From contig CAJNDS010000791.1 of the NCBI GenBank assembly GCA_905221605.1, forward strand, positions 510,001 to 572,000: a DNA stretch of 62,000 nucleotides, given 5' to 3'. Below the pieces are notes generated by a model. That model was not told the origin of the DNA, did no database searches, and saw only the letters and a list, made by a program, of their open reading frames with translations. A program made the position numbers and the translations under genes. Positions 1 to 11,164 of the stretch are shown here, piece by piece (positions within the stretch are counted from its first letter, which is position 1; each line of letters begins with the position of its first letter). The DNA comes from Symbiodinium natans. Taxonomy: Eukaryota; Sar; Dinophyceae; Suessiales; Symbiodiniaceae.

Positions 1-510
1 CGGGTCTCCCGCGAGCACTGAAATAGGAAGAAGCTGGGGGGGGTAGGTCATGGAAGTGTGCACCAGTACAGTGTTTCCAATGCCTGCCCCCCCCTCTTCC
101 ATCCTAAAACCGATGCTTCTGTGGCTGTTTCGGAGGGGGTATGAGGGGGTCCTCGGGTCCTGTAGGGTTTTCTAGCAGCCTCTCCCCAAGCTTTCCCAGA
201 AGATTCTAGGGGTTTCCCGCGAGCCCTGAAATAGGAAGAAGCTGGGGGGGGTAGGTCATGGAAGTGTGCACCAGTACAGTGTTTCCAATGCCTGCCCCCC
301 CCTCTTCCATCCTAAAACCGGTGCTTCTGTGGGCGTCCTCGGGTCCTGTAGGGTTTTCTAGCAGCCATTAGCAGCCTCTCCCCATGCTTTCCCAGAAGAT
401 TTTACGGGTCTCGCGGGAGCCCTGAAATAGGAAGAAGCTGGGGGGGGGTAGGTCATGGAAGTGTGCACCAGTGCAGTGTTTCCAATGCCTGCCCCCCCCT
501 CTTCCGTCCT
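1..510. repeat. Tandem repeat, unit about 195-210 bp, at least 2.5 copies
   Basis: Three successive units share the core 'ctgaaataggaagaagctgg', then a G-run, 'aggtcatggaagtgtgcacc' and a C-run with 'tcttcc'. Cores start near 20, 226 and 424. The third unit diverges after about 510 and the first is cut by the window edge, so the array probably continues to the left. Short ORFs inside it are by-products of the repeat. Confidence 0.9.
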
Positions 511-3500
511 ATTTGCATGTTCTGGCATGTTCTGGCAGGTGGGCCGCCTCATTCTGGACTCTGGTGTACAGCTTCCGTGGAAGGTTCTTCGAAAGCTTGC
601 CGAGGATTTTTGTGCTAGCTGTTTCCATCACATCACAGTATATGCTTGAACATCCCCCCCCTTTCAATAAGAATCTGGACTTAGGTCCCCGCCTGTTTTG
701 GGGACTCTCCACGGCCTATTTTCGAGAATTCTCCTTCTCTTTGAAAAATATGAAGCGATCTTTGCTGCTGAAAGAACGTGCAGTGCAGTGGTCAACTCGC
801 TTCGCCAGGGGCTGGCTATGGCTGGCATTTCTGTTGTCAGGAGTATGCTGAAGTCATGTTGTGCTTCCGCACTACAGCCCGACAGACAACACATCAACAG
901 ACAGCACAAGACATGACTCACAGCTTCTGGGCTCTTCGAAAAAAATCCGGAAGAGAGAAGCCCGGTAGAAGCAGAAGAAGGAGAGAGAGAGGTATACCCG
1001 AAACATGCTGCACGCGGCCTATTTCCTGACTTCTCTCCCCCCCTACAATCAACATGTGGAGCTTGAAGTAAAATAGGCAAATCTAGGGACATGGGCTATA
1101 GTGGTTTTCCTATTTCTAACCCCCCCCCCCCCACGTCCTAAAACCCGCATACTTTTTAGGAAATCGTATTAGGGGACCCCCCCCCCCTAAAACCAAGAGA
1201 TAGCGGGGGGCAATGTTTCCTTACTCGCGTAATCGCAGTCTCATGGGGCCATACCAGGAAATGTTCGCTAAATGTTCCCGGAACACTCTTAAAAGTACAC
1301 TTGACTTGCCTGGCCAAACTCCCTTGCAACAAAAGTGCAAACGAAAGTACGGTGTAATCCTGAAGCCGACTCTTCAGTGCTGCCAAGCGGGTCGCTAAAA
1401 CTGCTAGTAGTCTTGGGCCAGTCGAGAAAATTTCCAAACCATCTTTCATACCATAATATCTGACTTCTAGAGAGCTTACAGCTAGGGCCCTAGAATTGAA
1501 ACTTCTCCTGTGGCCATCAGCAATGAGGGGTTGCTGCAATGATCGTTTTTTCTGGACAGTCCTGTTCGAAGCTGAAAAGTCTCGGATATCACTGCTATTA
1601 CTGGTGTTGCTGATGACTAACATCACGAATGATAAATACAAGTTTTACGACTAGTATCTTTGGCCATATCTGGTTGGTTGGGCCATAAACTTAGACAATC
1701 CCCGTTGAGGGCTTACCGGGTCTACGGTACGAAGATCACCCGGGCACGCAAGTGCGACAACAAACCTGAATCCTAACTCGTGAACCTGAAACCCTAATCC
1801 TGGGGCCTAACCCCCAACCCACTAAAGCCTACTGCCTCGAATCCCTGTTTCCTCTCCACTTTTTGCACCTGAACATCGAAAACATTTGGGCCTCGTTGTT
1901 GGAGTTGGGAGCTTAGGAGCCCAAATAGCTTTTAGCTCTAAATCCCACCAAGCCTGACATTTTCGCCCAAAACGAAAAACTTCAATAGCCGGAAACAAAA
2001 CCGAAAAGAAAACATGCTGAACTCAAAGCCCCTTGCGTGTCGGGTTCACCTCGTGTTGGGGTGTATTGGCACCCTTCAAGCGGCTCTGGGGCGATAACAC
2101 AATGACCGTTCTCAGTGATGTCCGGCCTTTCCCTCAGCGAGCTCCTGTTCGTGTGGCGATGGGATTCCAGCATCTTTGGCCTTCCGATTCATCGCCTGCC
2201 GCACACCCTCAACCCGAAAACCAGCGCTTTGACATTCATTAAGTTAAGGGTAGCGTAGGAGGTGTTTCCGCTCGCGAAAGTGCAGGCGGGTGTGGACACC
2301 GGAGCAGTCTGGTTTATGGATTGCAGTTGGCTAGAATTCATACGGGTGCCTTTGTTTAAGGGGTTTAGAAGAGACCTTAACTTACCTCAACCCCCAAAGA
2401 AGGGAATAGGCACTGCTGGGCATCCTCGTTTAGGATGTTGACGCGGAGAGTTGAGGGGACGTCTTGCTGAAAGGGCTTTTCGCAGTCCAGCCGCAGTCAC
2501 AAGCATTGTGACATCTGTGAGATACTCTTAGGAGACAGGGTCAGTCAATGGGCTAAGCCCAAAGATGTGAAGAAGATTCTGCAGGGTCACTGCCCGAACT
2601 ACCCACCAGTACCCACGGTAAGGCCCAAATCAGGCTCAATTGGGTGGGTGGGTGGGAAGGGCACTTGTACAGGCTAAGCGGTCGCCCTGGGCCTGGTCCC
2701 CACCCGTCGCATCCAGGCCTCGCAAAGGAAATACATAGTTGCTTCTCAAGCAATCAGCGAATCTAACCAGAAGTTACTATTCCAAAAAAAAGGATGGCTG
2801 TTGTTCATGTCTGTCACTGGACATATGTGGCTGGAGAGTACCCCGACTGCAACAGACACTGCGCTAATGCCTTGCACTATGACCTTCTATCCCACTTTCA
2901 TGCCTTAGGCGAGTCGCTGGAAAGAAAGAGGAAATTCACTGCGCAGGGGTACTGGCTCTACCATCAGCCCCTCACCATAGCAACACAGGCATTGAAAACG
3001 TCCTGAGGTTCGTTCTTCTGAACTGCAAGTTCGAGGCTTCAAATGAAATTACCTTGCTCTCGGGGGCTTGCGGGTGTAGGGAGGGGTCTAAACTTGCAGG
3101 CAAGCCACTCTCCCGGCGGGCGTCCGCTTCCCTTGGCGGAGGTGGGGTGTAAGCGCACAAAGGTGAACTGGAAAGAAGCGTCAGGTATCCTTTCTGTTCG
3201 AGCCCATTGTGGTCAAAACTGCGCGCCATCCACGTGGATCTGGATTTTCTACGGTTTCGTGTCGGCGTGAACCATAACCCCGAGCATGTGTCAGCCGAAC
3301 TCTAAAGATTCTGAATGCCTCTCCCACGCACCCCCACGAACCATGTAAGCCCCAAGCCTACATTTTGCAGGCTTTCAGTCAGGGTTTGCATGCGTAGGGA
3401 TTTCAGGCGTTTAGGGCTAAGGCCCTGAACTCGCAACCTCCAGCATGGCTGACTCTGCCAGGGCGCCCCCCAGTCCTGAAGCGAGCCTCATGGCTGTGCA

Positions 3501-4450
3501 AGTTGACCTTGGTGAGTCTGGGGTTTAGTTTGGGTTGCGGGACAATTTCCAAGACCAGGGTTTAGGGTGTTCATCATGAACGTAGTTTATGGGAGTTTAG
3601 GGCTTGGGGTTTCAAGTTTTAGGCCTGCGCTTCCCCAGAAAACCAGAATAGAAGAGGATGTTGTTCTTGTTTTGCGATTGTGTGTGTGTGTGTTGGCTTG
3701 ATAGGTTTCACTCGGGAACCAAGCCCCAAATACAGAGAGAAAGGGTTGTGCTGAAAACTGACCCGAAGAGGCTACTTTTCCCCTCAAGCGTTCCATCGGG
3801 GCTCTCATGGTGAACTTTGAACAACAGGATGGATTTCACGGCTTCTGCCTTGCAAAGAAGGCAACAGCGACTTTGTGGAGACCTGTCTAGTACACAGACA
3901 CCCCTGAATTTGTACTCTGAGCGGCTACATCTGGCAGGACACCCTGCGCCATTTCCACAGCCTGCAGGGCAAGATTCGTGCTTAGAAAGGCCCATTTGGA
4001 GGGTACGGCTAGCTGCTAGCTGTTACCAGCAACGCCAAAGAGGTCACCCCAATCATCCACTCACCAGCAATGTTGACTTGGCATTCAACCCCCCCCCCCC
4101 CCGGAAGCAACAAAAAACCGGAACTCAATTACAAGCCCCCCGCCCGGGAAGACTCCAATGCTGAATCGAGCATTGAAGTTGAACAAGCTGACGCAAAAAA
4201 ACAAGCATGTGCATGCGTACGTGTGTTCGCCACATGCACTTGTTGAGAGGCAGAGCGCGCATGCATGCGAATGAGAAAGCCCAACTCCATGGGACACAAC
4301 ACATAGGGCGGCGGGCTCCTGTTACAAGATCCCTCTACAAGTAAATATTTATTTGGACATGCTGAAGCCTTTCATAATGAACTATATGGTTCTGCAACAC
4401 TGGCCCGTTCAACAACCTGAGCATGGACATGCATGGACCGGCACCCTTAC
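511..4450. other. No supportable gene
   Basis: I find no recognisable domain and no convincing exon with splice signals here. There are C-runs near 1121 and 1177, degenerate TTTAGGG-like words (for example around 3410-3570) and a C-run at about 4089. Short ORFs on both strands look like chance. Confidence 0.5.
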
Positions 4451-5592
4451 TAATCGTGCCTTCCTTGCGGCTTCCTCCGCAATGTCCTGGGCTTTGTCCG
4501 CCTGCACGTTCCACTTTGGTCTGCAAGCTCATGCTCATGGTCTCACGGCTGTCCCCCGCAAATTGTTTGTCCAGAAAGTGCACGGCACAGCTCCGGCGCT
4601 AGCCGTGAAAGTTAACAAAAGTCCGCACTTCTCACCTCCTGCCCTGCCAGCATTGCGCGATCGGCATGCCAGCCTCAGCAGGCAGGGATATCATCCTTTG
4701 TGTTCCCCAAAACCCAACCACAATCCATCTTCGGAGCCTTGAGGCTCATGGTCGTACCTTAGACCATATAGCCTTGTAAGCCTTCAATTCAACATCCGAG
4801 ACCATGAGCCTTAGGACCCCCAAAAATCCTCAACTCCAAACACGCCCTTCAAGCCACATTAAGCATCAAAAGCCCTGCCGACAAAGACACGCACTCGGTT
4901 GATCCAGTGCTGGAGGGCTTCGTCCCCCACGGCCGGGAGACGTGTTGGCACCTGGATTTGAAGTGTCAGGTTTGCAGTGTAAAGCCCAAGGCTTTTCATA
5001 GGGCTTTGGGTTTAGGTACGGGGGTGGGTGTTGGGCCTTGGGTTTTACTCGATTAGAACTAGGACGTGGGGGAGCTGAAGACTCCAGCGTTGACGGTGCT
5101 TGGCAGGGGGAGTCTGAACCGCGGTGAATCCTCAACCTATTGAGTTTCCTGGGGCACAGAGCCCACCTGTGTTGGTGCGCAGTTCGGGTTCAGGATTTAG
5201 AGTTTGTAGAACCCAACGAAGGCTCGAGGGGTATCCCGTCCTCCCAAAGAAAGTTCTGACAAAATGATGCCCCAAACCCTAAACCTGGCACCCACAAAAA
5301 TGTTGAGGCTCCAGCGTGCTCTACCATCAGCGGGTCCTGGCGAGCTTTGACAGGTTTGTGTTCTATTAAGCTGCATTCTTGGGTAGACGCCAAGAACCAG
5401 CTAAAGGAAGATGCCCGAGATAGGAAGCACATGCCCCAAAGCCTCCTACATCCTATTGCTTTGAAGCCACTCAGGTGTCCAGCAGGTGGTCTGGAGGCTT
5501 TCGCCAGATGTTGTCCATGGAGTTTGGGTCTGAGGGGTGGCGCATCGCCATGGCGCCGGGCGACGAAAGGATGATCTTCTCAAGGCCCGCGG
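4451..5592 (-). CDS. Exons of an unrecognised minus-strand gene
   Basis: Three exons chain in phase. Exon 5592-5480 has 37 codons and includes AMAMRHPSDPNSMDNIW. Exon 5336-5292 has 15 codons (DPLMVEHAGASTFLW). Exon 4951-4874 has 26 codons (VPTRLPAVGDEALQHWINRV...). The proposed donors are CTG|GA, TGG|GT and AGG|GC, and the acceptors are AAG|, CAG| and CAG|. The bases after donor and acceptor repeat (GAC/GAC, GTGCCA/GTGCCA), as is common at dinoflagellate introns. A further exon-like segment, 4520-4451, encodes a charged helix (QADKAQDIAEEAARKARL) between TTGCAG| and TTA|GTAAGG, but its phase needs another exon in between. The family is not recognised and both ends are unknown. An inverted repeat, GGCTCATGGTC / GACCATGAGCC, lies in an intron near 4742-4812. 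Confidence 0.45.
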
Positions 5593-6011
5593 CTTCTGTG
5601 AACAAGTTTGGTTTACGAATCTATGGGAAACTCAAGACGGCTCTGAACGGCAGAGGCCAAGCATAGGGCTCAGGGTCGAAGCGAGTCTCCGCGGACCAAA
5701 TTTGCTTTAAGGCTGAGTTGCCATGAAGGCAGAGTAGTCAATAGGGGTTTTGAGAGTTGAGAGCATGACAAAACATGACAAAGACCAAGAAAGGCTGCGG
5801 ATGGCTTGCACTTGCCATCGACACCGACACGCTAAAGCCGCGAAGAGGGAGGAGGGTGGCAATAGCTACAGTATACTGGTCTCTTGCGATGTCCCTCACG
5901 GAGGAATGGTGGCTCTTTCGGTATTGGTTCAGATGTAGACTTTTCTTGCTCGCGATGGCTCCCGCCGGCTCGATGACCAGCCATAGAACGCACACCCTAA
6001 ACCCCCAAACC

Positions 6012-7034
6012 CTAAACCCAGGGCTTCATCCTCAGGTTGGCACCGATGGGCAAGTGATCCGAGGGGTGATCCTTGTTTGGGCAAGGGGGGCACTCCTCCG
6101 GCAATGGCAGCACATCCACAACCTCTATTGCATCGCCCACAAAGATGTAGTCCATGGTGGCGGTGAAAGTGGAAGTCCTCGAGGTGAAGGAAGGTTCCCT
6201 GCCAAGCTTCACGACATAAGCACTCTGCATACAGAACGGAGCCTTCAGATCAAACAATGCCCAACCATGCTGTGCGGGATGCTCCGGATGCCCTGTGGCC
6301 AAGAGCCCTGTTGTGAGCAGCTCATAGCCTGCAACGTCGTCGTATTTGCTGCTCGAGCTGCCAGAGCACGACAGGGTGTTGAAGTCACCACAAAGCACCA
6401 CGCGCCTTGTATCCAAGCCTCGGGAACGCGCAAAGTCATCAATCGCTCGCAACATCAGCATGATTTGAACGGGTTTGCAAGAGATGGGATATTGTGGATC
6501 GTCGGTGTACCACCAGACAGCATGTGCACAAGCAATCAGCAAGTCCTTTGGTGGCGAGCCTCGTTGCTTTAGCCGTAGTCGACAGATCATCACACTGTCC
6601 GGCCTTGCAAGCAACCTCATTGAGAGATTGTGCGTGTCCGGGCGCTGCCGCTCATCTTCCTGAAGCAAGTCCCTGGCAAACCTGTGGGAAGCCTCCACCA
6701 CCTCGAACTTCGAATGCCAGACAAAGATGGCGATTCCAAGCTGACTTGATTCCCAGCGCTCGTCATAAGTCCACTCTGGCAAGTGCCGAAGCGCGTGTAA
6801 GCCAATATATCCCCGAGCAGCAAGTCGCGCATTCAGCGAGGCAAACATGTCCTGTGTAACCTCCTGGCAACATACCACATCAGCATCGAGTGCACTTAAC
6901 TCATGCTCGAGTACTTGTAGCCTCTGAACCCAAGGGAAGTCTGCCATTTTGGCTGGCCATGAATCATCCCAATACCACGAATGGTGACCCAAGATGTTGT
7001 AGGAGACCACCTTGAATCCGCTGGACCCAGCCAT
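6012..7034 (-). CDS. Endonuclease/exonuclease/phosphatase family protein (CCR4/nocturnin/ANGEL-like)
   Basis: Intronless ORF of 340 residues from the ATG at 7034; the open frame continues upstream to 7079 without an ATG. It has the DNase I-like fold signature: VVSYNILG near the N-terminus with its metal-region Asn, then DADVVCCQEV with the catalytic Glu, then VVLCGDFNT (Asp/Asn motif), then HPSDHLPIGA with the catalytic Asp-His near residue 330. This order is that of EEP phosphodiesterases, and the SYNIL plus CQEV forms resemble the CCR4/nocturnin/ANGEL deadenylase branch. The likely reaction is Mg2+-dependent phosphodiester hydrolysis, perhaps of poly(A) or a dinucleotide; the substrate is an inference. 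No clear targeting peptide is seen. It stops (TAG) right before TTTAGGG-like DNA. Being a single exon next to intron-rich genes, it may be a retrogene. Confidence 0.85.
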   Translation of the reverse strand: MAGSSGFKVVSYNILGHHSWYWDDSWPAKMADFPWVQRLQVLEHELSALDADVVCCQEVTQDMFASLNARLAARGYIGLHALRHLPEWTYDERWESSQLGIAIFVWHSKFEVVEASHRFARDLLQEDERQRPDTHNLSMRLLARPDSVMICRLRLKQRGSPPKDLLIACAHAVWWYTDDPQYPISCKPVQIMLMLRAIDDFARSRGLDTRRVVLCGDFNTLSCSGSSSSKYDDVAGYELLTTGLLATGHPEHPAQHGWALFDLKAPFCMQSAYVVKLGREPSFTSRTSTFTATMDYIFVGDAIEVVDVLPLPEECPPCPNKDHPSDHLPIGANLRMKPWV

Positions 7035-8673
7035 GGCGCACACTTCTTCGATGAGAGCGAGTGGGAAGAACAAGACCACGGCTACTGCATTCTGCGGTCA
7101 TCAAGATGACTGGCAAGCTTCAAGCCATCAATTGCGCGATATCGGAGGAATCGCATGAATCGGAGGAATCGGAAGCAGCCAGCGAGGTTGAGTAAGGCCG
7201 CCGCTCAAGTTATGAAGGTTTCAAAGGGAGAGGTCCTTGAGTTAGTTGGTGGGGTGGGCAGAGGGGGAGAGGAGGTGTGCGGGAGCTTCTTTCATCCTGC
7301 CCTCTTCGCAGCTGTTTGTCCGACCTGCTTTGGCCAAGTGAATTCGTGGCAATCTATGGTCGGCTGTCATGCTGCGCCATGCCTTTGGCAGTGCGCCACG
7401 CAAGAGTTGTGAGACATCAGATCCTAAGCTAGAGCAATTATCTTTGTGCTATGCAGGGGTCGGAGAGATGCAGTCGCAGGACACCTGTTGAAAGCCCAGG
7501 CTCGTCTACATCAGCATAAAGAAGCATATGGTGAATCCCTTCCCCCTGGCTGTTTCGCACCAAACGGTGATTTGAAAACTTGTCTTGCAAAATATGCTGG
7601 TTCCGCACGCGCTTCTTGTAACCTTCGTTCATGCTGAGAGTGTGACAACAGCATGCAGCATGCACTGACTCACATTTCTAGCACAGATTGCCAAGCCATC
7701 AACCACTAACAAAGAGTCAACGACGCAGCATTGATGCGAGGCACATCCGTGCCTACCAAGGTTCTGCTTCCAGTAGGCACTGCCTGTACCCAGAGCAGCA
7801 CTGGACTAACGGGTTTGTCGGTAAAGTTGACCCGTCTAGCCTTGAACCTCTTCAGCCTTCTGAAGCTCCGAGCCCGAATTATAAAGCTTGAAGTCATGCT
7901 ACGAAAATTGTCTTCTTCAAGGCAGTGGTTCCGAATCATTCTAAGAATCGGACGGTTTCTTGGGTTGAGCATGTATCACAGACTCGCCATGCATGTCCTC
8001 TGAGTTTTGTTCCCCCTCTTCTTTCCATGCCGCTTTCGCCAAGCGCGAGCCCTGACCCCGAGGCCCGAAGCCTTCTTGAAGGTTCATGGGTAATTAGGGA
8101 TAAGTGGGCTTAGAAGTAGGATGAGCATGGCATGGTAGCCAGTCACAGCCATGATTGGGATACTTCACACCCTCCCTAGAACTACCTATGAACCTCCGAT
8201 GGTTCGCTCTCTTGCTCTCGACTTCTCCCATAGTTCTGGGTCCAGCGCTTGTGGCTCAGAGCTGCGGTGTTTGGGGTTTGTGGTTTAAGGGCCTGGGCTT
8301 ACAGGTTAAGGTCGCGAAGTGTAGAGGACTTTTTGGTGGATACGCTTCAGGAACTGTCTGGGAGCTGCCAGCGTTAGACTTCAACACCCCACCCCACGAA
8401 CGTCCAGGGCTGTTGTGGAAGCCGTACACCCTAAGAAGATTTAAAGCAAACGACTCGTCCTAAGCCCCAGCCCCGACCGTATAAACCCTGCCCCCAGAAA
8501 ACCCTAGGTCCAGAACCCTAAACCTAAATACAGCCCAACACCATCACTACGCCCACCGACCATGTCATGAAAAATGCTCCTGAAGCCAACAAGTGAAGCA
8601 ACAAAAAGAAGCACCACTGGGCTTCCTAACGCCTACACTTGGACCTCTCCATCAACAAGTTAACTAGTGGCTG

Positions 8674-8880
8674 TTAAACCCCTTTAAACCCTAAGCCCTG
8701 TAAACCCTAAGCCTTCAACCTTAAACCCTAAACCCTAAAACCCCAAGCCTTCAACCTTAACTCCCAAACCCTAAACCCGGTAAGCCCTAAGCCTTCAACC
8801 TTAACCCTAAACTTAAGCCCTGAACCCTACCCTAAACTTAAGCCCTGAACCCTACACACCATAAACCCCCTAAACCCCCC
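8674..8880. repeat. Degenerate interstitial CCCTAAA-type repeat
   Basis: Many copies of CCCTAAA, CCCTAAGC and CCTTAA-like 7-mers follow each other with drift ('accctaaaccctaaaacccc', 'taaacttaagccctgaaccc'). The match to the plant-type/dinoflagellate telomere heptamer is plain, but the array is interrupted and internal, so it is not a chromosome end. Confidence 0.8.
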
Positions 8881-9011
8881 GAACCGGCAACCCTAACCCA
8901 GAAGTACGAACTCTGATCCTGGCCTCTGGGGACCACCGAGTTTCTCTCGCCTCTTGATGCGCGCCTGGGCATGGGGGGCCAGCCGATAAACGCTGCATAA
9001 ACCCTAAGGCC

Positions 9012-9190
9012 CTAAGCCCTCACAAAGAAGTGGGCTTTGGGGGCTTGGGGGGGTTTGGGGGTTTGGGGGTTTGGGGGGCTTTGGGGGTTGCGGGGGGTTG
9101 TGGGGGGGGTTGTGGGGGGTTGTGGGGGGTTGGGGGGGGTTGGGGGGGTTGGGGGGGGTTGGGGGGGTTGGGAGTTGGGGCTTGGGGGCT
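9012..9190 (+). repeat. G-rich strand-asymmetric tract (GGGGTTTG/GGGGTTGTG)
   Basis: About 180 bases consist almost only of G and T on the plus strand, in runs of 4-8 G separated by TT, TTT or TTGT. It is a strong candidate for G-quadruplex formation. ORFs here (Gly/Val-rich on plus, Pro-rich on minus) are artefacts of composition. Confidence 0.85.
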
Positions 9191-10388
9191 TTGAGCCTAG
9201 GCTTGTCCATCACTGGCACTGACATGGCATTGACAGAAATGCCTGACAGCCCCTCAAAACCAAAACCCCCCGAATGTCATCGTCAGATCCGTGCATAACT
9301 TCTACGTAAATCAACCCTGCACCTTACGTCCCAAAGCAAACGCTGACTTCCGGAACAGAAAAGTTTATGGCATGTTTCGTTTAGGGTCTATAATGGTAGC
9401 TTTAGGGTCATGCTGACCTTTTCTCCGACCTATCTGAAAACCCAAAGTTGTCTTGAACATGAGCCATGGCTCGAAGAAGGCACTGCCCTCCGTCGCTAAA
9501 CCCTAGTCTCCACTAAAACCCTGAGCTGCCTACTAAGTGTAGATTCGCCGTCACTGCTTCAGGGGAAGAAATTCACTACAACTCCACGAGCATCCCCCCC
9601 CAAGGGCCTGAAACCCAAAACCCCACACTCGGTGTCCCCACAGCCAGCATCTTGTTGTGGCGCCGAAGCGTGGAGGGCGACGAGTCGATTTTCTGGCACT
9701 TTGCATTTCGGAGGGTGTTTTCGGTTGGCATCTTCGTTTTCGAGGCTCAAGGCATTTGGGAGTTTTGGGGAACGTCAGAGTTGCTTTGCTTGCGGGTCCG
9801 TTCGCTAGCCAAGCCCCGAATGGATATCATTCCTGTGAAGGGCACGAGAGCATGCGGCAAAAGACCGAACATGAGTGACGTTTAACATCGTTCACGTCGA
9901 AACCCCTTGCGACGAAACTAAAGAAGGACCGGGGGGGGGGGGGGGGAAAGGGGCTGGGATGCAGCCGGCACACGCATCCCAAACTGCACACACCAAGCCC
10001 TACAACCCTAGACCCCGAAACTTTTGAACCCTTGCCTTTACTACTCCCCGAAACCCAAACCACCCCCAGACATCCGAGAGCCGAACGCTCGAGTCCACCA
10101 CATCGCCGAAGGTTTCGAAGGGCAGCAATGGGCGGTCTTGTTTGTGAAAGGGCCGCCTCTCTTAACGAAAGTTTGGGGTTGGTATCTTCCTAGACCCCGA
10201 GGCCCTAAGCCCTGAACCCTCGAACCCCTAAAGCCCAAAAACCCTAAACCTGCTGTTGGCATGCAGAAGACTGGTGCAATGGGAGTTCCGCCCAAGGTTG
10301 CTTCCAGGATCCATGGAATTGGGGTTTAGAGTTTAGAGTTCATCGGGGCTTGGAGACCTGGGGGCGTCGCCAAGAGCTCGGACTCCAT

Positions 10389-10476
10389 GGGGGGGGGGGG
10401 GGGGGGGGGGGGGGGTTCCTTATGATAAGGGAATCCTACTAGTTTGTGAGGGTCTATATTAGGCCCCCCCCCCCCC
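10389..10476. repeat. Homopolymer pair: 27-G run, then a C-run about 50 bp later
   Basis: A run of about 27 G begins at 10389, followed by a run of about 13 C ending at 10476. They can pair as an inverted repeat. Exact lengths may be sequencing-limited. Confidence 0.8.
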
Positions 10477-10876
10477 TTATTTCGTAAGCCCCCATATATG
10501 GCAAGGACGGCCCTGCCTCGGTTCTGGTGTGTCACACTTCTTGCCGCTGGTACTTCTTGACGATTTTTCATACTCTGAGTATTCCTGATTATTATTGTTT
10601 GCTAGTAGCGATTTTTCTCACCACCGATGATGAACCTTACTACTCCTCTTTCCGTTTGTACTATTGCCCTAGCCCCGCATCTGAAGCGCTATGCCTGAAG
10701 CACAGCCTTAACCCTAAACTCATCGTGTCGGATTTCGGGATCAGGGTTCATGGCTCTAGGGGTTCAGGGGTGCAGCTTCAGGATTTGCATCGAAACCCCA
10801 TGTACAATTGAACTTTGTGAAAGTGGTAACCACGCCTATACCGAGCCGGTGGTGTCCAGTAGTCCTGGGAAGGGTC

Positions 10877-11164
10877 TTAGGGGTTGTCGGCTTTAGAGGT
10901 TTTGGGGTTTAGGGCTTCAAGTTGCATCCAGCTAGCTTTCCAAAATGTTCGTCCCCCAGGGCATTCAAACATGTGTGAAAGGGTTCCGTCAGCTCCGCAA
11001 CGCGGCAGGGCTTTAGGGTGTAGGATCACAGGGCTGTTGAGGAGATTAGTTCTCCAACAGCATAAGTTCAACCATTGGCAAAGCAAGTGAGCACTTCGCG
11101 CGGCACCCGTTGGAACATGGCAATCTGGAAGCAAGCCCTGCCCAGGCGTCAAATCCAGAACCAA
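10877..11164 (-). mobile_element. Possible remnant of a non-LTR retrotransposon (zf-RVT-like zinc-binding segment)
   Basis: The frame is open for 95 codons and contains LPRCGADGTLSHMFECPGG followed by RTFW. The arrangement Cys, Gly, short acidic/Thr stretch, x-His-x-Phe-x-Cys-Pro, then Phe-Trp matches the zinc-binding segment that follows the reverse transcriptase in many LINE elements (zf-RVT). The first Cys of a typical CxxC pair is missing. No reverse-transcriptase core (YxDD) was found nearby, so at most a fragment remains. It could also be a coincidental exon. Confidence 0.35.

Larger units (their letters stand above)
7080..10876. other. Non-coding DNA rich in degenerate telomere-like words
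   Basis: No domain or exon with consistent splice signals is seen. An ORF at 7731-8003 (+) is open for 90 codons but unrecognised. From about 8470 onward CCCTAAA-type words dominate. Confidence 0.5.

Noticed and set aside
5775-6572. 265-codon plus-strand ORF
   Set aside because: It is the antisense of the EEP gene and shows no protein pattern of its own.
6943-6954. GCCATTTTGGCT, a 12-base match to the spliced leader
   Set aside because: It lies inside the EEP coding sequence (codons for AKMA) without the flanking leader bases; coincidence.
9004-9225. Pro-rich and Gly-rich ORFs
   Set aside because: Products of a G/T-only tract.
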